DNA of 64,000 nucleotides, from assembly GCA_963728765.1 (NCBI GenBank), contig CAVSKX010000001.1, positions 372,001-436,000 on the forward strand, written 5' to 3'. Origin of the DNA: AC-32 sp963728765 (GTDB lineage: Bacteria > Actinomycetota > Thermoleophilia > Gaiellales > Gaiellaceae). How positions within the stretch are numbered: the stretch's first letter is position 1; the number at the start of each line of letters is the position of its first letter. The translations under genes and the position numbers were made by a program. Shown piece after piece: positions 1-7,365 of the stretch. Under the pieces are notes generated by a model that ran no database searches, was not told where the DNA came from, and was given only the letters and a program-made list of their open reading frames with translations.

Positions 1-69
1 CCAAGGGGAGTGAAAGCGGGTCAGAATGGCGCGGACCGGATCGGGTCATCGGACACGAAGGGAGAACGG

Positions 70-1194
70 ATGAGTCGCAGGTTCCTGCTCGGAGCGCTGG
101 TGATGCTCATGAGCGTGCTCGTCGCCGGCTGCGGCGGCGGTGGCAGCAAGTCCTCCGAGGGGGAGACCGGGGGCGGAGGCGCCAAGAAGAAGGTGACCCT
201 GCAGCTGAAGTGGGTCACGCAGGCGCAGTTCGCCGGGTACTACGCCGCGAAGGCCAAGGGGTACTACGACGAGGAGGGCCTCGACGTCAACATCAAGGTC
301 GGCGGCCCGAGCATCACGCCCGAGCAGGTCGTGCTCGGCAAGCAGGCGGAGTTCGGCCTCGACTGGCTCCCGAGCCTCCTCGCCGCCCGCGACCAGGGCC
401 AGGACCTGGTGAACATCGCGCAGGTCTTCGGCAAGAGCGGCATGACAGAGCTGACCTGGAAAGACTCCGGCATCACGACCATCCCGCAGATGCGCGGCAA
501 GAAGGTGGGCGTCTGGTGCTGCGGGAACGAGAACGAGCTCTACGCCGCGTTCAACAAGAACGGCATGAATCCGAAGTCGGACGTCACGATCGTCAACCAG
601 CCGTTCGACATGACCCTGTTCCTGAACAAGCAGGTCGACGCAGCCGCAGCGATGACCTACAACGAGCTCGCCCAGGTACTCGAGGCGAAGAACCCGGCGA
701 CGGGCAAGCTCTACAAGCCCAGTGACCTCAACATCATCTCGATGGAGAGCGTCGGCACGGGCATGCTGGAGGACGGCGTCTTCGTCCGGGGCGACTGGAT
801 CGCGGACAAGGACAACCAGGAGACGGCCAAGAAGTTCCTCGCCGCGAGCTTCAAGGGCTGGGTCTACTGCCGCGACCACGTCAACGAGTGCACGCAGATC
901 GTGCTCAACAACGGCCCGACCCTCGGCAAGGGCCACCAGACGTGGCAGATGAACGAGATCAACGCGCTCATCTGGCCGGCGACGAAGGGCATCGGCGTGA
1001 TGGACAAGGCCGCCTACGACCGCACCGCGAAGATCGCACAGGACTTCAAGGTGATCAAGAAGGCACCGAGCCCCGACGCCTACCGCACCGACCTCGCGCA
1101 GGACGCGGTCGACGAGATCTCGGCGGAGGGCGTGGACGTGAATGGCGACGGCTACAAGAAGGTGACCGTGAAGGTCACGCCCAAGGGCGCCTGA
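70..1194 (+). CDS. ABC transporter substrate-binding lipoprotein, NMT1/THI5-like
   Basis: Predicted extracytoplasmic binding protein of an ABC importer, 374 residues. I chose the ATG at 70 because it follows a GAAGGGAGAA ribosome-binding site and opens directly into a lipoprotein signal: twin Arg, hydrophobic stretch, and lipobox LVAGC with Cys21. The in-frame GTG at 10 would put 20 polar residues before it. A Gly/Ser/Lys linker follows, then a THI5/NMT1-type domain that begins with LQLKWVTQAQFAGYYAAKA, typical of proteins binding pyrimidine-like, riboflavin-like or sulfonate ligands. A WCCGNENE motif lies near residue 149. No permease or ATPase is present downstream, so those genes would be upstream of the window. 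The next gene is a hydantoinase, which suggests a pyrimidine or hydantoin ligand (inference). The fold is confident; the ligand is not. Confidence 0.85.
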   Translation: MSRRFLLGALVMLMSVLVAGCGGGGSKSSEGETGGGGAKKKVTLQLKWVTQAQFAGYYAAKAKGYYDEEGLDVNIKVGGPSITPEQVVLGKQAEFGLDWLPSLLAARDQGQDLVNIAQVFGKSGMTELTWKDSGITTIPQMRGKKVGVWCCGNENELYAAFNKNGMNPKSDVTIVNQPFDMTLFLNKQVDAAAAMTYNELAQVLEAKNPATGKLYKPSDLNIISMESVGTGMLEDGVFVRGDWIADKDNQETAKKFLAASFKGWVYCRDHVNECTQIVLNNGPTLGKGHQTWQMNEINALIWPATKGIGVMDKAAYDRTAKIAQDFKVIKKAPSPDAYRTDLAQDAVDEISAEGVDVNGDGYKKVTVKVTPKGA

Positions 1195-1215
1195 GGTCGA
1201 CCGGCAACCGGATCA

Positions 1216-1250
1216 CGAGGCCTCCCCTTTCCGGGAGGCCTCGTTTCTTC
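1216..1250 (+). terminator. Rho-independent terminator after the binding-protein gene
   Basis: A perfect 11-bp stem (1216-1226 with 1233-1243, CGAGGCCTCCC/GGGAGGCCTCG) has a 6-nt loop and is followed by TTTCTTCT. It lies 22 bp after the stop codon and separates the binding protein from the hydantoinase gene. Confidence 0.9.
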
Positions 1251-1285
1251 TACGCTCGGCGCGAGCGCGAGACCAGGAGGGCCCG

Positions 1286-2695
1286 ATGTCAGTACTGATC
1301 AAGGGCGGCCGGATCATCACCGCCGCCGACGACTACGTCGCGGACATTTACGTCGAGGACGAGACGGTCACGCTGATCGGCGAGTCGCTCGACATGAGCG
1401 CCGACAAGGTGATCGACGCCAGCGGCAAGTACGTGCTGCCGGGGCTCGTCGACCCGCACACGCACCTGGACATGCCGTTCGGCGGCACGGTCACCATCGA
1501 CGACGTCGAGTCCGGCCAGACCGCGGCGGCGTTCGGCGGGACGACCTGCCACGTCGACTTCATCATCCAGCCGCGGGGGTCGAGCTTCGCCGACGCGATC
1601 GCCGAGTGGCGCTCGAAGGCCACGGGCAAGCAGGTGATCGACATGGGCTACCACATGGCAGTCACCGACCTCGAGGAGGGCGGCACGCTCGAGGAGCTCG
1701 CCTCGCTGCCCGACGAGGGAATCACCTCCTACAAGCTCTTCATGGCCTACAAGGGCGCGCTGATGGTCGACGACGAGACGCTCTTCCGCACGATGGAGGT
1801 CGCCTCCGAGACCGGCGCACTGGTGATGGTGCACGCCGAGAACGGCGACGTGATCGACGTCCTCGTGCGGCAGGCGCTCGAGGCCGGCAACACCGACCCG
1901 ATCTACCACGCGCTCACGCGGCCGCCCGAGGCGGAGGGCGAGGCGACGAACCGGGCGATCCAGCTCGCGCATCTCGCCGGCGCGCCGCTCTACGTCGTCC
2001 ACGTCACGTGCCGCGAGGCCGTCGAGCCGATTGCGCTCGCACGTGAGGCGGGCTGGGACGTCTGGGGCGAGACCTGTACCCAGTACTTCTTCAACTCGCT
2101 GGACGACATCGCGAAGCCGGACTTCGAGGGCGCGAAGTACGTCTACTCGCCGCCGGTGCGCGACAAGGCGAACTGGGAGGTCCTCTGGAACGCCGTCCGC
2201 AGCGACGCGCTCTCGGCCATCTCGACGGACCATTGCGCGTTCCTGTGGGACGGCCAGAAGACGCTCGGCAAGGACGACTTCTCGAAGATCCCGAACGGCG
2301 GGCCCGGCCTCGAGAACCGGTTGCACATGATCCATCAGTTCGGTGCGCGGGCCGGGCGGATCTCGCTGAACCGGATGGTCGAGCTGCTGGCGACGAACCC
2401 GGCGAAACTGTTCGGCCTGTACCCGAGGAAGGGCACGGTCGCGGTCGGCTCCGACGCGGATCTCGTCGTCTTCGACCCGCAGAAGAAGCTGACGATCACG
2501 GCCGCGAGCCAGCACTCGAAGACCGACTACAACCTCTACGAGGGCACCGAGGTGACGGGCTCGCCCGAGGTCGTGTTGCTGCGCGGGAACGTCCTCGTGG
2601 AGGGCGACGAGCTGGTTGCCTCGCCGGGAATCGGGCAGTACGTGGCGCGGGCGCGGTTCGGGCAGGAGCTGCGGGCGACGAGCGCTGTTGCATGA
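1286..2695 (+). CDS. hydA: Dihydropyrimidinase / D-hydantoinase
   Basis: Cyclic amidohydrolase of 469 residues that would open 5,6-dihydropyrimidine or hydantoin rings in the cytoplasm. The metal-dependent hydrolase signature is complete: PHTH (His58, His60), a carboxylatable Lys in SYKLFMAYKG near residue 150, HAENGD, VVHVTC, and the catalytic Asp in STDHCAF. Length matches the family (about 460-480). The ATG sits 7 nt after CCAGGAGGG. The stop codon overlaps the next ATG as ATGA, so the following small gene is translationally coupled. With the upstream THI5-like binding protein and the semialdehyde dehydrogenase and aminotransferase elsewhere in the window, a reductive pyrimidine (uracil to beta-alanine) role is plausible. 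Substrate choice between dihydropyrimidines and hydantoins cannot be read from sequence. Confidence 0.92.
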   Translation: MSVLIKGGRIITAADDYVADIYVEDETVTLIGESLDMSADKVIDASGKYVLPGLVDPHTHLDMPFGGTVTIDDVESGQTAAAFGGTTCHVDFIIQPRGSSFADAIAEWRSKATGKQVIDMGYHMAVTDLEEGGTLEELASLPDEGITSYKLFMAYKGALMVDDETLFRTMEVASETGALVMVHAENGDVIDVLVRQALEAGNTDPIYHALTRPPEAEGEATNRAIQLAHLAGAPLYVVHVTCREAVEPIALAREAGWDVWGETCTQYFFNSLDDIAKPDFEGAKYVYSPPVRDKANWEVLWNAVRSDALSAISTDHCAFLWDGQKTLGKDDFSKIPNGGPGLENRLHMIHQFGARAGRISLNRMVELLATNPAKLFGLYPRKGTVAVGSDADLVVFDPQKKLTITAASQHSKTDYNLYEGTEVTGSPEVVLLRGNVLVEGDELVASPGIGQYVARARFGQELRATSAVA

Positions 2696-3045
2696 GGCGG
2701 CTGCTGCTCGTCGCGCTGGTGCTCGGCGCCGCGGTGCTGGTGCCCACCGCCGTGGCGAAGGTCACGTACTGCAGCCCGACCGGCGACTACTGCACGTCGG
2801 TCGCGAAGGTGAAGGGCGTGCGCTACCTGCGAATCACGAGCTTCGCCTTCAGCGGGCGCGTCAAGATCTGCGTCGCGAAGGGCGGCCGGGTCTGCCACAG
2901 CTTCCGGCTGACGAAGGCCGGCCCCGCGTACGGGCTGAACATCCGGTGGGCACGGCACTTCCCCGACCGTGGCACCGGCACCTACCGCGTGTCGTTCTTC
3001 CTCGGCGCGCAGCGGCTCGGCCCCGTCCTCGCCTTCGTGAGGTAG
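2692..3045 (+). CDS. Small secreted protein of unknown function
   Basis: A 117-residue protein starting at the ATG that overlaps the hydantoinase stop (ATGA, 2692-2695). It begins with MRRLLLVALVLGAAVLVPTAVA, a clear signal peptide, followed by a basic mature domain with four cysteines (YCSPTGDYC, KICVAKGGRVC) that could form two disulfides. The end, GTYRVSFFLGAQRLGPVLAF, looks like a beta-strand pair. I do not recognise a family. The coupling to hydA may be incidental. Confidence is moderate-high that it is a gene because codon use, signal peptide and overlap agree. Confidence 0.7.
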   Translation: MRRLLLVALVLGAAVLVPTAVAKVTYCSPTGDYCTSVAKVKGVRYLRITSFAFSGRVKICVAKGGRVCHSFRLTKAGPAYGLNIRWARHFPDRGTGTYRVSFFLGAQRLGPVLAFVR

Positions 3046-3048
3046 CCG

Positions 3049-3071
3049 GAGGGCGGCACGGAGCCGCCCTC
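3049..3071 (+). terminator. GC-rich hairpin after the small secreted gene
   Basis: A perfect 9-bp stem GAGGGCGGC/GCCGCCCTC (3049-3057, 3063-3071) with a 5-nt loop starts 4 nt after the stop. There is no T tract, so termination strength is uncertain. Confidence 0.5.
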
Positions 3072-3100
3072 GGCTGTGCGCACCCACCCCCTTAGCGCCC

Positions 3101-3256
3101 ACCCGGGGTCAGGTCTTGCAGCAACGCATTGCGTTCGAGAACGGCTTGGCGAGGTGCACCGTGAACGTGCCAACTCTTCCCAGCAGGCCTCTCTCTGGGG
3201 ACTAGTTGTTCCGCTTCGTTCGCGGAAACGCGGCAATGCAAGACCTGACCCCGGGT
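3101..3256. repeat. MITE/REP-like element with 20-bp perfect terminal inverted repeats
   Basis: The left end (3101-3120, ACCCGGGGTCAGGTCTTGCA) is the exact reverse complement of the right end (3237-3256). The 116 bp between them hold no convincing ORF, and the ends continue with weaker internal complementarity. The terminal GGGGTCAGGTCTTGCA type is, from general knowledge, similar to ends seen around small REP/IS200-like elements, but no transposase is present. It sits exactly where the ECF sigma reading frame at 3257-3577 loses its homology, so it probably caused or accompanied that truncation. Confidence 0.75.
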
Positions 3257-3577
3257 TTGCGCCGAATCGGGCGGTTCGGACGCGCCGGCGGGCGGCTCGG
3301 CGGCAAGCCGTTCTTGAAGTGCCACGTGGCGCCGCCTCGACCGGCGTTGGTTCGCGAGCACTCTGCGGGCGGTCACGTAGAGCCACACCCGGGCCGCGTC
3401 GCCCTCCGGGACGGCGTCGAGGCGGCGCCAGGCCGTCAGGAACACGTCCGCCACGGCGTCCTGCGCGTCGCTCGCCGAAGCGGCCCGCCAGCCGCAGTAG
3501 GCGACGATGTCGGGCGCGTAGGCGGTGAACAGGCCGTCGAACCTCTGGCTCCGGTCCTCGCTCATCGACCTCTCCAT
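3257..3577 (-). pseudogene. Truncated ECF sigma factor (region 2 only)
   Basis: The reading frame starts MERSMSEDRSQRFDGLFTAY and continues with a recognisable sigma-70 region 2: AYAPDIVAYCGWRAASASDAQD, AVADVFLTAWRRLDAVP, then ARVWLYVTARRVLANQRRS, the core-binding and -10 recognition helices. After about 105 residues the frame enters the inverted-repeat element at 3101-3256, and its remaining codons are element sequence. Region 4 (-35 recognition, about 60 residues) is absent, and only about 55 bp remain before the next gene. A full ECF factor is about 170-190 residues. It follows an intradiol dioxygenase gene on the same strand but is probably unrelated to it. A sigma factor without region 4 would not be expected to work conventionally, so I call it a pseudogene. 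Confidence 0.75.
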
Positions 3578-3604
3578 GTCCGGCAGGGCCCGGATCGTTC
3601 GACC

Positions 3605-4471
3605 CTAGAGCGGCGCGAGGACGATCGTGTTCTCGACGGAGAACCACTCGCCCTCGACGGCCGCCGGGCGCTCGGAGTCGTCCGCGGCGCGGCGGACGAA
3701 CTCGCGCAGGAGCGACGGCTTGACGGCAAACACCGCGTCGGAGTCGAGGTACTCGCTGTTGCGGTCGAAGATGTGCGTCGTCAGCGTCCGGTAGCCGGAC
3801 GCGCGCACGATCATGTGGATGTGGGCCGGCCGCCAGGGATGGCGACCCGTCGCCTCGAGCATCTTCCCGACCGGCCCGTCGGCCGGGATCGTGTACGGCA
3901 CCGGGCGGACGGCGAGGAACGCGTAGCTGCCGTCGCCGCGCGTCGTGAACCTGCCGCGGAGGTGGTCCTCCGGCGCCTCCGGGCTCTGGACGGCGTAGAG
4001 CCGGTCGTCGCCGTTCTGCCAGACGTCCAGCTCGGCGCCGCCGATCGGTTCGCCGTCCACGCCTAGGACGCGTCCCTGGACCCATGCGGGCGCCCCGGCC
4101 GCCTCCTCGGCGATCGACGCCCCGAAGGGCCTCTGCGGCGCGCCGGGAACGTAGAACGGGCCGAGCACGGTCGACTCGGTCGCGCCCGGCGGGACCGGGT
4201 TCGCGAGCGAGTCGACGAGCATCGAGAGCCCGAGCGTGTCCGACCAGAGGATGAACTCCTGCCGCCGGTCGTCCGTGATGTCGCCGGTCTCGGTGAGGAT
4301 CCTGATGCCCTCCTCCCACTCGCGCTGGGTCAGGCCGACCTCCGTCGCGAACGCGTGGAGGTGGCGCGCGAGGCTCTGCGCGAGGGTGCGCAGCCGCTCG
4401 TCGTCGGAGCGCTCGAAGCTCGCGAGCACCGCCGCGGTGATGTCCGCCGGGGCGGTGCGCGGACTGCTCAC
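3605..4471 (-). CDS. Intradiol ring-cleavage dioxygenase (hydroxyquinol/catechol 1,2-dioxygenase-like)
   Basis: Non-heme Fe(III) dioxygenase of 288 residues that would cleave hydroxyquinol, catechol or a related diol between the hydroxyls. The N-terminal helical dimerisation domain (to about residue 95) includes TQREWEEGIRILTETGDI, as in hydroxyquinol dioxygenases. The catalytic domain follows from STVLGPFYVPGAP. The iron ligands are all visible: Tyr159 (RLYAVQ), Tyr193 (VPYTIP), His217 and His219 (PAHIHM). It starts with GTG overlapping the stop of the DJ-1-like gene (GTGA), so these two genes and the dehydrogenase upstream form one operon on the minus strand. Substrate is inferred from N-terminal similarity only. 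Confidence 0.9.
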   Translation of the reverse strand: MSSPRTAPADITAAVLASFERSDDERLRTLAQSLARHLHAFATEVGLTQREWEEGIRILTETGDITDDRRQEFILWSDTLGLSMLVDSLANPVPPGATESTVLGPFYVPGAPQRPFGASIAEEAAGAPAWVQGRVLGVDGEPIGGAELDVWQNGDDRLYAVQSPEAPEDHLRGRFTTRGDGSYAFLAVRPVPYTIPADGPVGKMLEATGRHPWRPAHIHMIVRASGYRTLTTHIFDRNSEYLDSDAVFAVKPSLLREFVRRAADDSERPAAVEGEWFSVENTIVLAPL

Positions 4472-5052
4472 ACCGGCGGTTCGGGGTCGTACTGGATGTA
4501 GCGCCGCACCTCGCGGGCACGGTCCTCCGAGTGCAGGCGCACGACCAGGTGCAGCGCCATGTCGATCCCGGCCGAGACCCCGGCGGCGGTGATCATGCTG
4601 CCGTTATCGACGAAGCGGTCGTCCGGCCGCACCTCGATGTCGGTGCCGAGCGTCGGCAGCAGCTCGAGCGACTGCCAGTGCGTCGTCGCCGGCTTGCCGT
4701 CGAGCAGCCCCGCTGCGGCCAGCACGAGCGAGCCCGTGCAGACGCTGGCCACGACCGCGCCGCTCCGCGAGATGCCGCGCACCCAGTCGAGCACGGCATC
4801 GTCGCGCAGCTGCGCGCGCGTCCCGCGCCCGCCGGGGTAGACGAGCACGTCGAGTGGCGGCGCGCTCTCCCACGTCTCGTCGGGCAGCACGCGCAGCCCC
4901 TTCGCGCACGTGACGACGTCCGCCGAGCGAGCGAGCGTGAACACGCGCACACCGTCGTCGGGCCACTGCTGCGCCCATGCCGCCAGCACCTCCCACGGCC
5001 CGGCCCAGTCCAGCTCCTCGGCGCCGTCGAAGAGCGCGACGCCGATAACCAT
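4468..5052 (-). CDS. DJ-1/PfpI family protein (class I glutamine amidotransferase-like)
   Basis: A 194-residue single-domain protein starting MVIGVALFDGAEELDWAGPW. The fold is the one found in isonitrile hydratase-like proteins and at the N-terminus of GlxA-type AraC regulators. The nucleophile elbow is VVASVCTGSLVLAAAG with Cys105, and the conserved acidic residue is in EELDWAGP. There is no AraC helix-turn-helix after it, so it is the enzyme-like stand-alone form. Its ATG overlaps the stop of the upstream aldehyde dehydrogenase as TGATG, and its own stop overlaps the dioxygenase start as GTGA. Exact reaction unknown; isonitrile hydratase or glyoxalase III-like activity are possibilities, not conclusions. 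Confidence 0.85.
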   Translation of the reverse strand: MVIGVALFDGAEELDWAGPWEVLAAWAQQWPDDGVRVFTLARSADVVTCAKGLRVLPDETWESAPPLDVLVYPGGRGTRAQLRDDAVLDWVRGISRSGAVVASVCTGSLVLAAAGLLDGKPATTHWQSLELLPTLGTDIEVRPDDRFVDNGSMITAAGVSAGIDMALHLVVRLHSEDRAREVRRYIQYDPEPPV

Positions 5053-6584
5053 CAGCGCGTCTGCGGGAAGCCGAGGTCGACCTTCGAGGTGGCCGGGTCC
5101 GGCCAGCGCGAGGTGACGACCTTGCCCTGGGTGTAGAACTGGATCCCCTCGGGCCCGTAGATGTGCAAGTCGCCGAAGAGCGAGCTCTTCCAGCCGCCGA
5201 ACGAGTAGTACGCAACCGGCACCGGGATCGGCACGTTCACGCCCACCATGCCCGTGTTCACCTCGAACTGGAACTGCCGCGCCACGCCTCCGTCGCGCGT
5301 GAAGATCGCCACGCCGTTCCCGTACGGGTTCTCGTTCACGAGCCGCACGGCCTCCTCGTAGGTGTCGACGCGCGTGATTCCGAGCACCGGGCCGAAGATC
5401 TCGTCCTTGTAGACGTCCATCTCCGGCGTGACCTCGTCCAGCAGCGTCACGCCGAGGAAGAAGCCGTTGCCGTCGGGCGCCGTCTCGCGGCCGTCGGCGA
5501 CCACCTTCGCGCCCTCCTCCGCGCCGCGATCGATGTACGAGGCGACCTTGTCGCGGTGCTCGCGCGTGACGAGCGGGCCCATCTCGGAGTCGGGCTCGAG
5601 CCCGTTGCCGACCTTGACCTTCGGCAGCCGCTCCTGGATGGCGCCCACCAGGTCGTCGGCCGCGTGGCCGACGCAGACCAGCATCGAGACCGCCATGCAG
5701 CGCTCGCCCGCCGAGCCGTAGCCCGCGCTGACCGCCGCGTCGGCGGCCATGTCGATGTCGGCGTCCGGGAGGACGATCATGTGGTTCTTCGCCCCACCGA
5801 GCGCCTGGACGCGCTTGCCGTTCTTCGTGCCGGTCTCGTAGACGTAGCGCGCGATCGGGGTCGAGCCGACGAACGACACCGCCGCGATCTCCGGGTGCCC
5901 GAGCACCGCGTCGACCGCGACCTTGTCGCCGTGCACGACGTTGAAGACGCCGTCCGGGAGGCCGGCCTCCTTCAGCAGCTCGGCCGTCAGCATCGACGCC
6001 GACGGGTCCTTCTCGGACGGCTTCAGCACGAACGTGTTCCCGCAGGCGATCGCCGGCGCCCACATCCACATGGGCACCATCGCGGGGAAGTTGAACGGCG
6101 TGATCCCGCCGACGACGCCGAGCGGTTGGCGGATCGAGTAGACGTCGATCCCGGTCGAAGCCTGCTCCGAGTAGCCGCCCTTCGTCAGCTCGGGGATCCC
6201 GCAGCAGAACTCGATCACCTCGAGCCCGCGCGCGACTTCGCCCTTCGCGTCGGAGAGCACCTTGCCGTGCTCGAGCGTCAGGATGCGTGCGAGGTCCTCG
6301 GAATGGTCGTGGACGAGCTCGCGGATGCGGAAGAAGAGCTCCGTGCGGCGCGAGAGCGAGATCGTGCGCCAGCTCGTGAACGCGCGCTTGGCCGCCTGGA
6401 CGGCCGCGTCGATCTCCTCGACGCTCGCGAAGCCGACCTCGCCGGTCTGCTCGCCGGTCGCCGGGTTGTAGACGGGGCCGCTGCGGCCGGACGTGCCCTC
6501 GACCCGCTGGCCGTCGATCCAGTGCGCGATCCGGGTTACCTCGCCCGAACGCTCCTCGGTGAACTGATCCGCAACCTCGGTCAT
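5052..6584 (-). CDS. mmsA: Methylmalonate/malonate-semialdehyde dehydrogenase (CoA-acylating)
   Basis: NAD-dependent aldehyde dehydrogenase of 510 residues converting methylmalonate or malonate semialdehyde to propionyl- or acetyl-CoA. The ALDH fold is complete: oxyanion Asn165 in PFNFP, cofactor-binding FVGSTPIARYVYETG, and nucleophile Cys296 in GSAGERCMAVS. The usual ELGGK general-base motif is ALGGAKNH (261-268), without the glutamate, as in the CoA-acylating MmsA/IolA subgroup; this supports the specific call. The start has a GGGAGG ribosome-binding site 6-7 nt upstream. It leads a three-gene minus-strand operon with the DJ-1-like protein and the intradiol dioxygenase. Beside the hydantoinase it could handle malonate semialdehyde from beta-alanine, but valine or inositol catabolism fit too. 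Confidence 0.93.
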   Translation of the reverse strand: MTEVADQFTEERSGEVTRIAHWIDGQRVEGTSGRSGPVYNPATGEQTGEVGFASVEEIDAAVQAAKRAFTSWRTISLSRRTELFFRIRELVHDHSEDLARILTLEHGKVLSDAKGEVARGLEVIEFCCGIPELTKGGYSEQASTGIDVYSIRQPLGVVGGITPFNFPAMVPMWMWAPAIACGNTFVLKPSEKDPSASMLTAELLKEAGLPDGVFNVVHGDKVAVDAVLGHPEIAAVSFVGSTPIARYVYETGTKNGKRVQALGGAKNHMIVLPDADIDMAADAAVSAGYGSAGERCMAVSMLVCVGHAADDLVGAIQERLPKVKVGNGLEPDSEMGPLVTREHRDKVASYIDRGAEEGAKVVADGRETAPDGNGFFLGVTLLDEVTPEMDVYKDEIFGPVLGITRVDTYEEAVRLVNENPYGNGVAIFTRDGGVARQFQFEVNTGMVGVNVPIPVPVAYYSFGGWKSSLFGDLHIYGPEGIQFYTQGKVVTSRWPDPATSKVDLGFPQTR

Positions 6585-6624
6585 GCCGGCCTCCCTTCGC
6601 TCAGGTGGCCAGCCTAGCGTGCTA

Positions 6625-6642
6625 GGCGTCGCTTGCGATGCC
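6625..6642 (+). repeat. 18-bp hairpin repeat, copy 1
   Basis: GGCGTCGCTTGCGATGCC is an 18-base stem-loop with a short CTTG-type loop. Its exact reverse complement is at 51483-51500, also in a short intergenic gap. It is probably a small dispersed repeat. Confidence 0.5.
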
Positions 6643-6650
6643 GCCGTAGA

Positions 6651-6685
6651 GGTCGCGGCGGCTTTGCCGCCGCGACCGTCTTTTT
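6651..6685 (+). terminator. Strong hairpin with T tract, plus-strand orientation
   Basis: A perfect 12-bp stem, GGTCGCGGCGGC with GCCGCCGCGACC (6651-6662, 6666-6677), has a TTT loop and is followed by GTCTTTTT. It has the form of an intrinsic terminator read on the plus strand, yet no plus-strand gene lies upstream, because the flanking genes (mmsA and the 6726-6951 remnant) are on the minus strand. Its core is nearly identical to the hairpin at 37225-37251. Confidence 0.6.
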
Positions 6686-6725
6686 CGGCAGTGAGGGCTG
6701 CGCGCGCCCGCCCGTCCCAGGGAGG

Positions 6726-6951
6726 TCAGCAGTGGACGCGGGGGTTCCAGGGCTGGAGCAAGCCGCTGGAGTTGGGCGCCCAGACCCAGGCGTGCAGGGA
6801 GTAGAAGGCCGGGATCCCGAACCGGTTCCCGTCAGGGGTGAGGTTAAAAGTCGTTGCCGGCCGATGCGAGGCCGGCGATCGACGGAACCGCAACCGCGAC
6901 GCCGACCACCATGGTCGCGAGCAGGACCCTTGTGCGAGTGATGCGTCTCAT
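6726..6951 (-). pseudogene. Decayed paralogue of the secreted protein at 9709-10254
   Basis: The ATG at 6951 opens MRRITRTRVLLATMVVGVAV, a signal peptide, and then meets a TAA after about 36 codons. In the next frame the sequence continues LTPDGNRFGIPAFYSLHAW and ends PWNPRVHC, which matches the C-terminal LTPAPNRFGIPAFYALHVW and PWNPRVHC of the intact gene at 9709-10254. Roughly 100 central residues are missing and the two halves are out of frame. It therefore looks like a deletion-plus-frameshift remnant, lying immediately downstream of a DUF4242 gene. Confidence 0.8.
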
Positions 6952-6960
6952 GCGTCCTCC

Positions 6961-7254
6961 TCAGGCCGGGACCGGCTCGGGGTCCGGCCGTACGATGACG
7001 GTGTCCGGCGAGGGGATGATCTCGTCGGCCGGCAGGTCCGCCCGCCGGGCGTGCTCCAGGACGGCCTCCGGGCTCGTCGCCTGGTAGATACACACGGTGC
7101 CGAGCGTCCCGTCCTCTTCGGCGAGGACGTAGCTGCGGATCCAGCGGACGCCGTCCGACATCTCCTCGCCCTCGATCGTCGAGCGCTCCGCCGCGGCCCT
7201 CAGATCGTCGCCGTCACGGAACCCGTGGCGACGGAGGATCACGTAGGTCTCCAT
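6961..7254 (-). CDS. DUF4242 family protein (nickel-binding SCO4226-like), copy A
   Basis: A 97-residue ferredoxin-like alpha/beta protein starting METYVILRRHGF at an ATG preceded by AAAGGAGAA. Family traits are the N-terminal strand, VRWIRSYVLAEEDGTLGTVCIYQA, and SPEAVLEHARRADLPADEI. DUF4242 members (structure known for SCO4226) form small dimers that can bind nickel; function is otherwise unclear. A paralogue is at 9339-9644 and the two flank the AAA regulator at 7366. The decayed secreted-protein gene follows directly. Confidence 0.85.
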   Translation of the reverse strand: METYVILRRHGFRDGDDLRAAAERSTIEGEEMSDGVRWIRSYVLAEEDGTLGTVCIYQATSPEAVLEHARRADLPADEIIPSPDTVIVRPDPEPVPA

Positions 7255-7365
7255 CGGGGGGTTCTCCTTTCGAGTCGTTGACGCTTTCGAGCCTGGCGGA
7301 GGCACCGTCACGCGTCCGTCACGGCGACCGTCAAGCCTTCGTCACCGCAGTACGCTTGGCTGGAG

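Noticed and set aside
46..936. Long antisense ORF opposite the binding-protein gene, and many similar long antisense or out-of-frame ORFs across the window
   Set aside because: High GC leaves alternative frames open. They lack domains, have Arg/Ala/Pro/Gly-biased composition, and overlap genes with clear families.
3092..3256. Extension of the ECF sigma frame to 3092 as a complete 161-residue protein
   Set aside because: The last 50 residues are translated inverted-repeat element, not sigma region 4.
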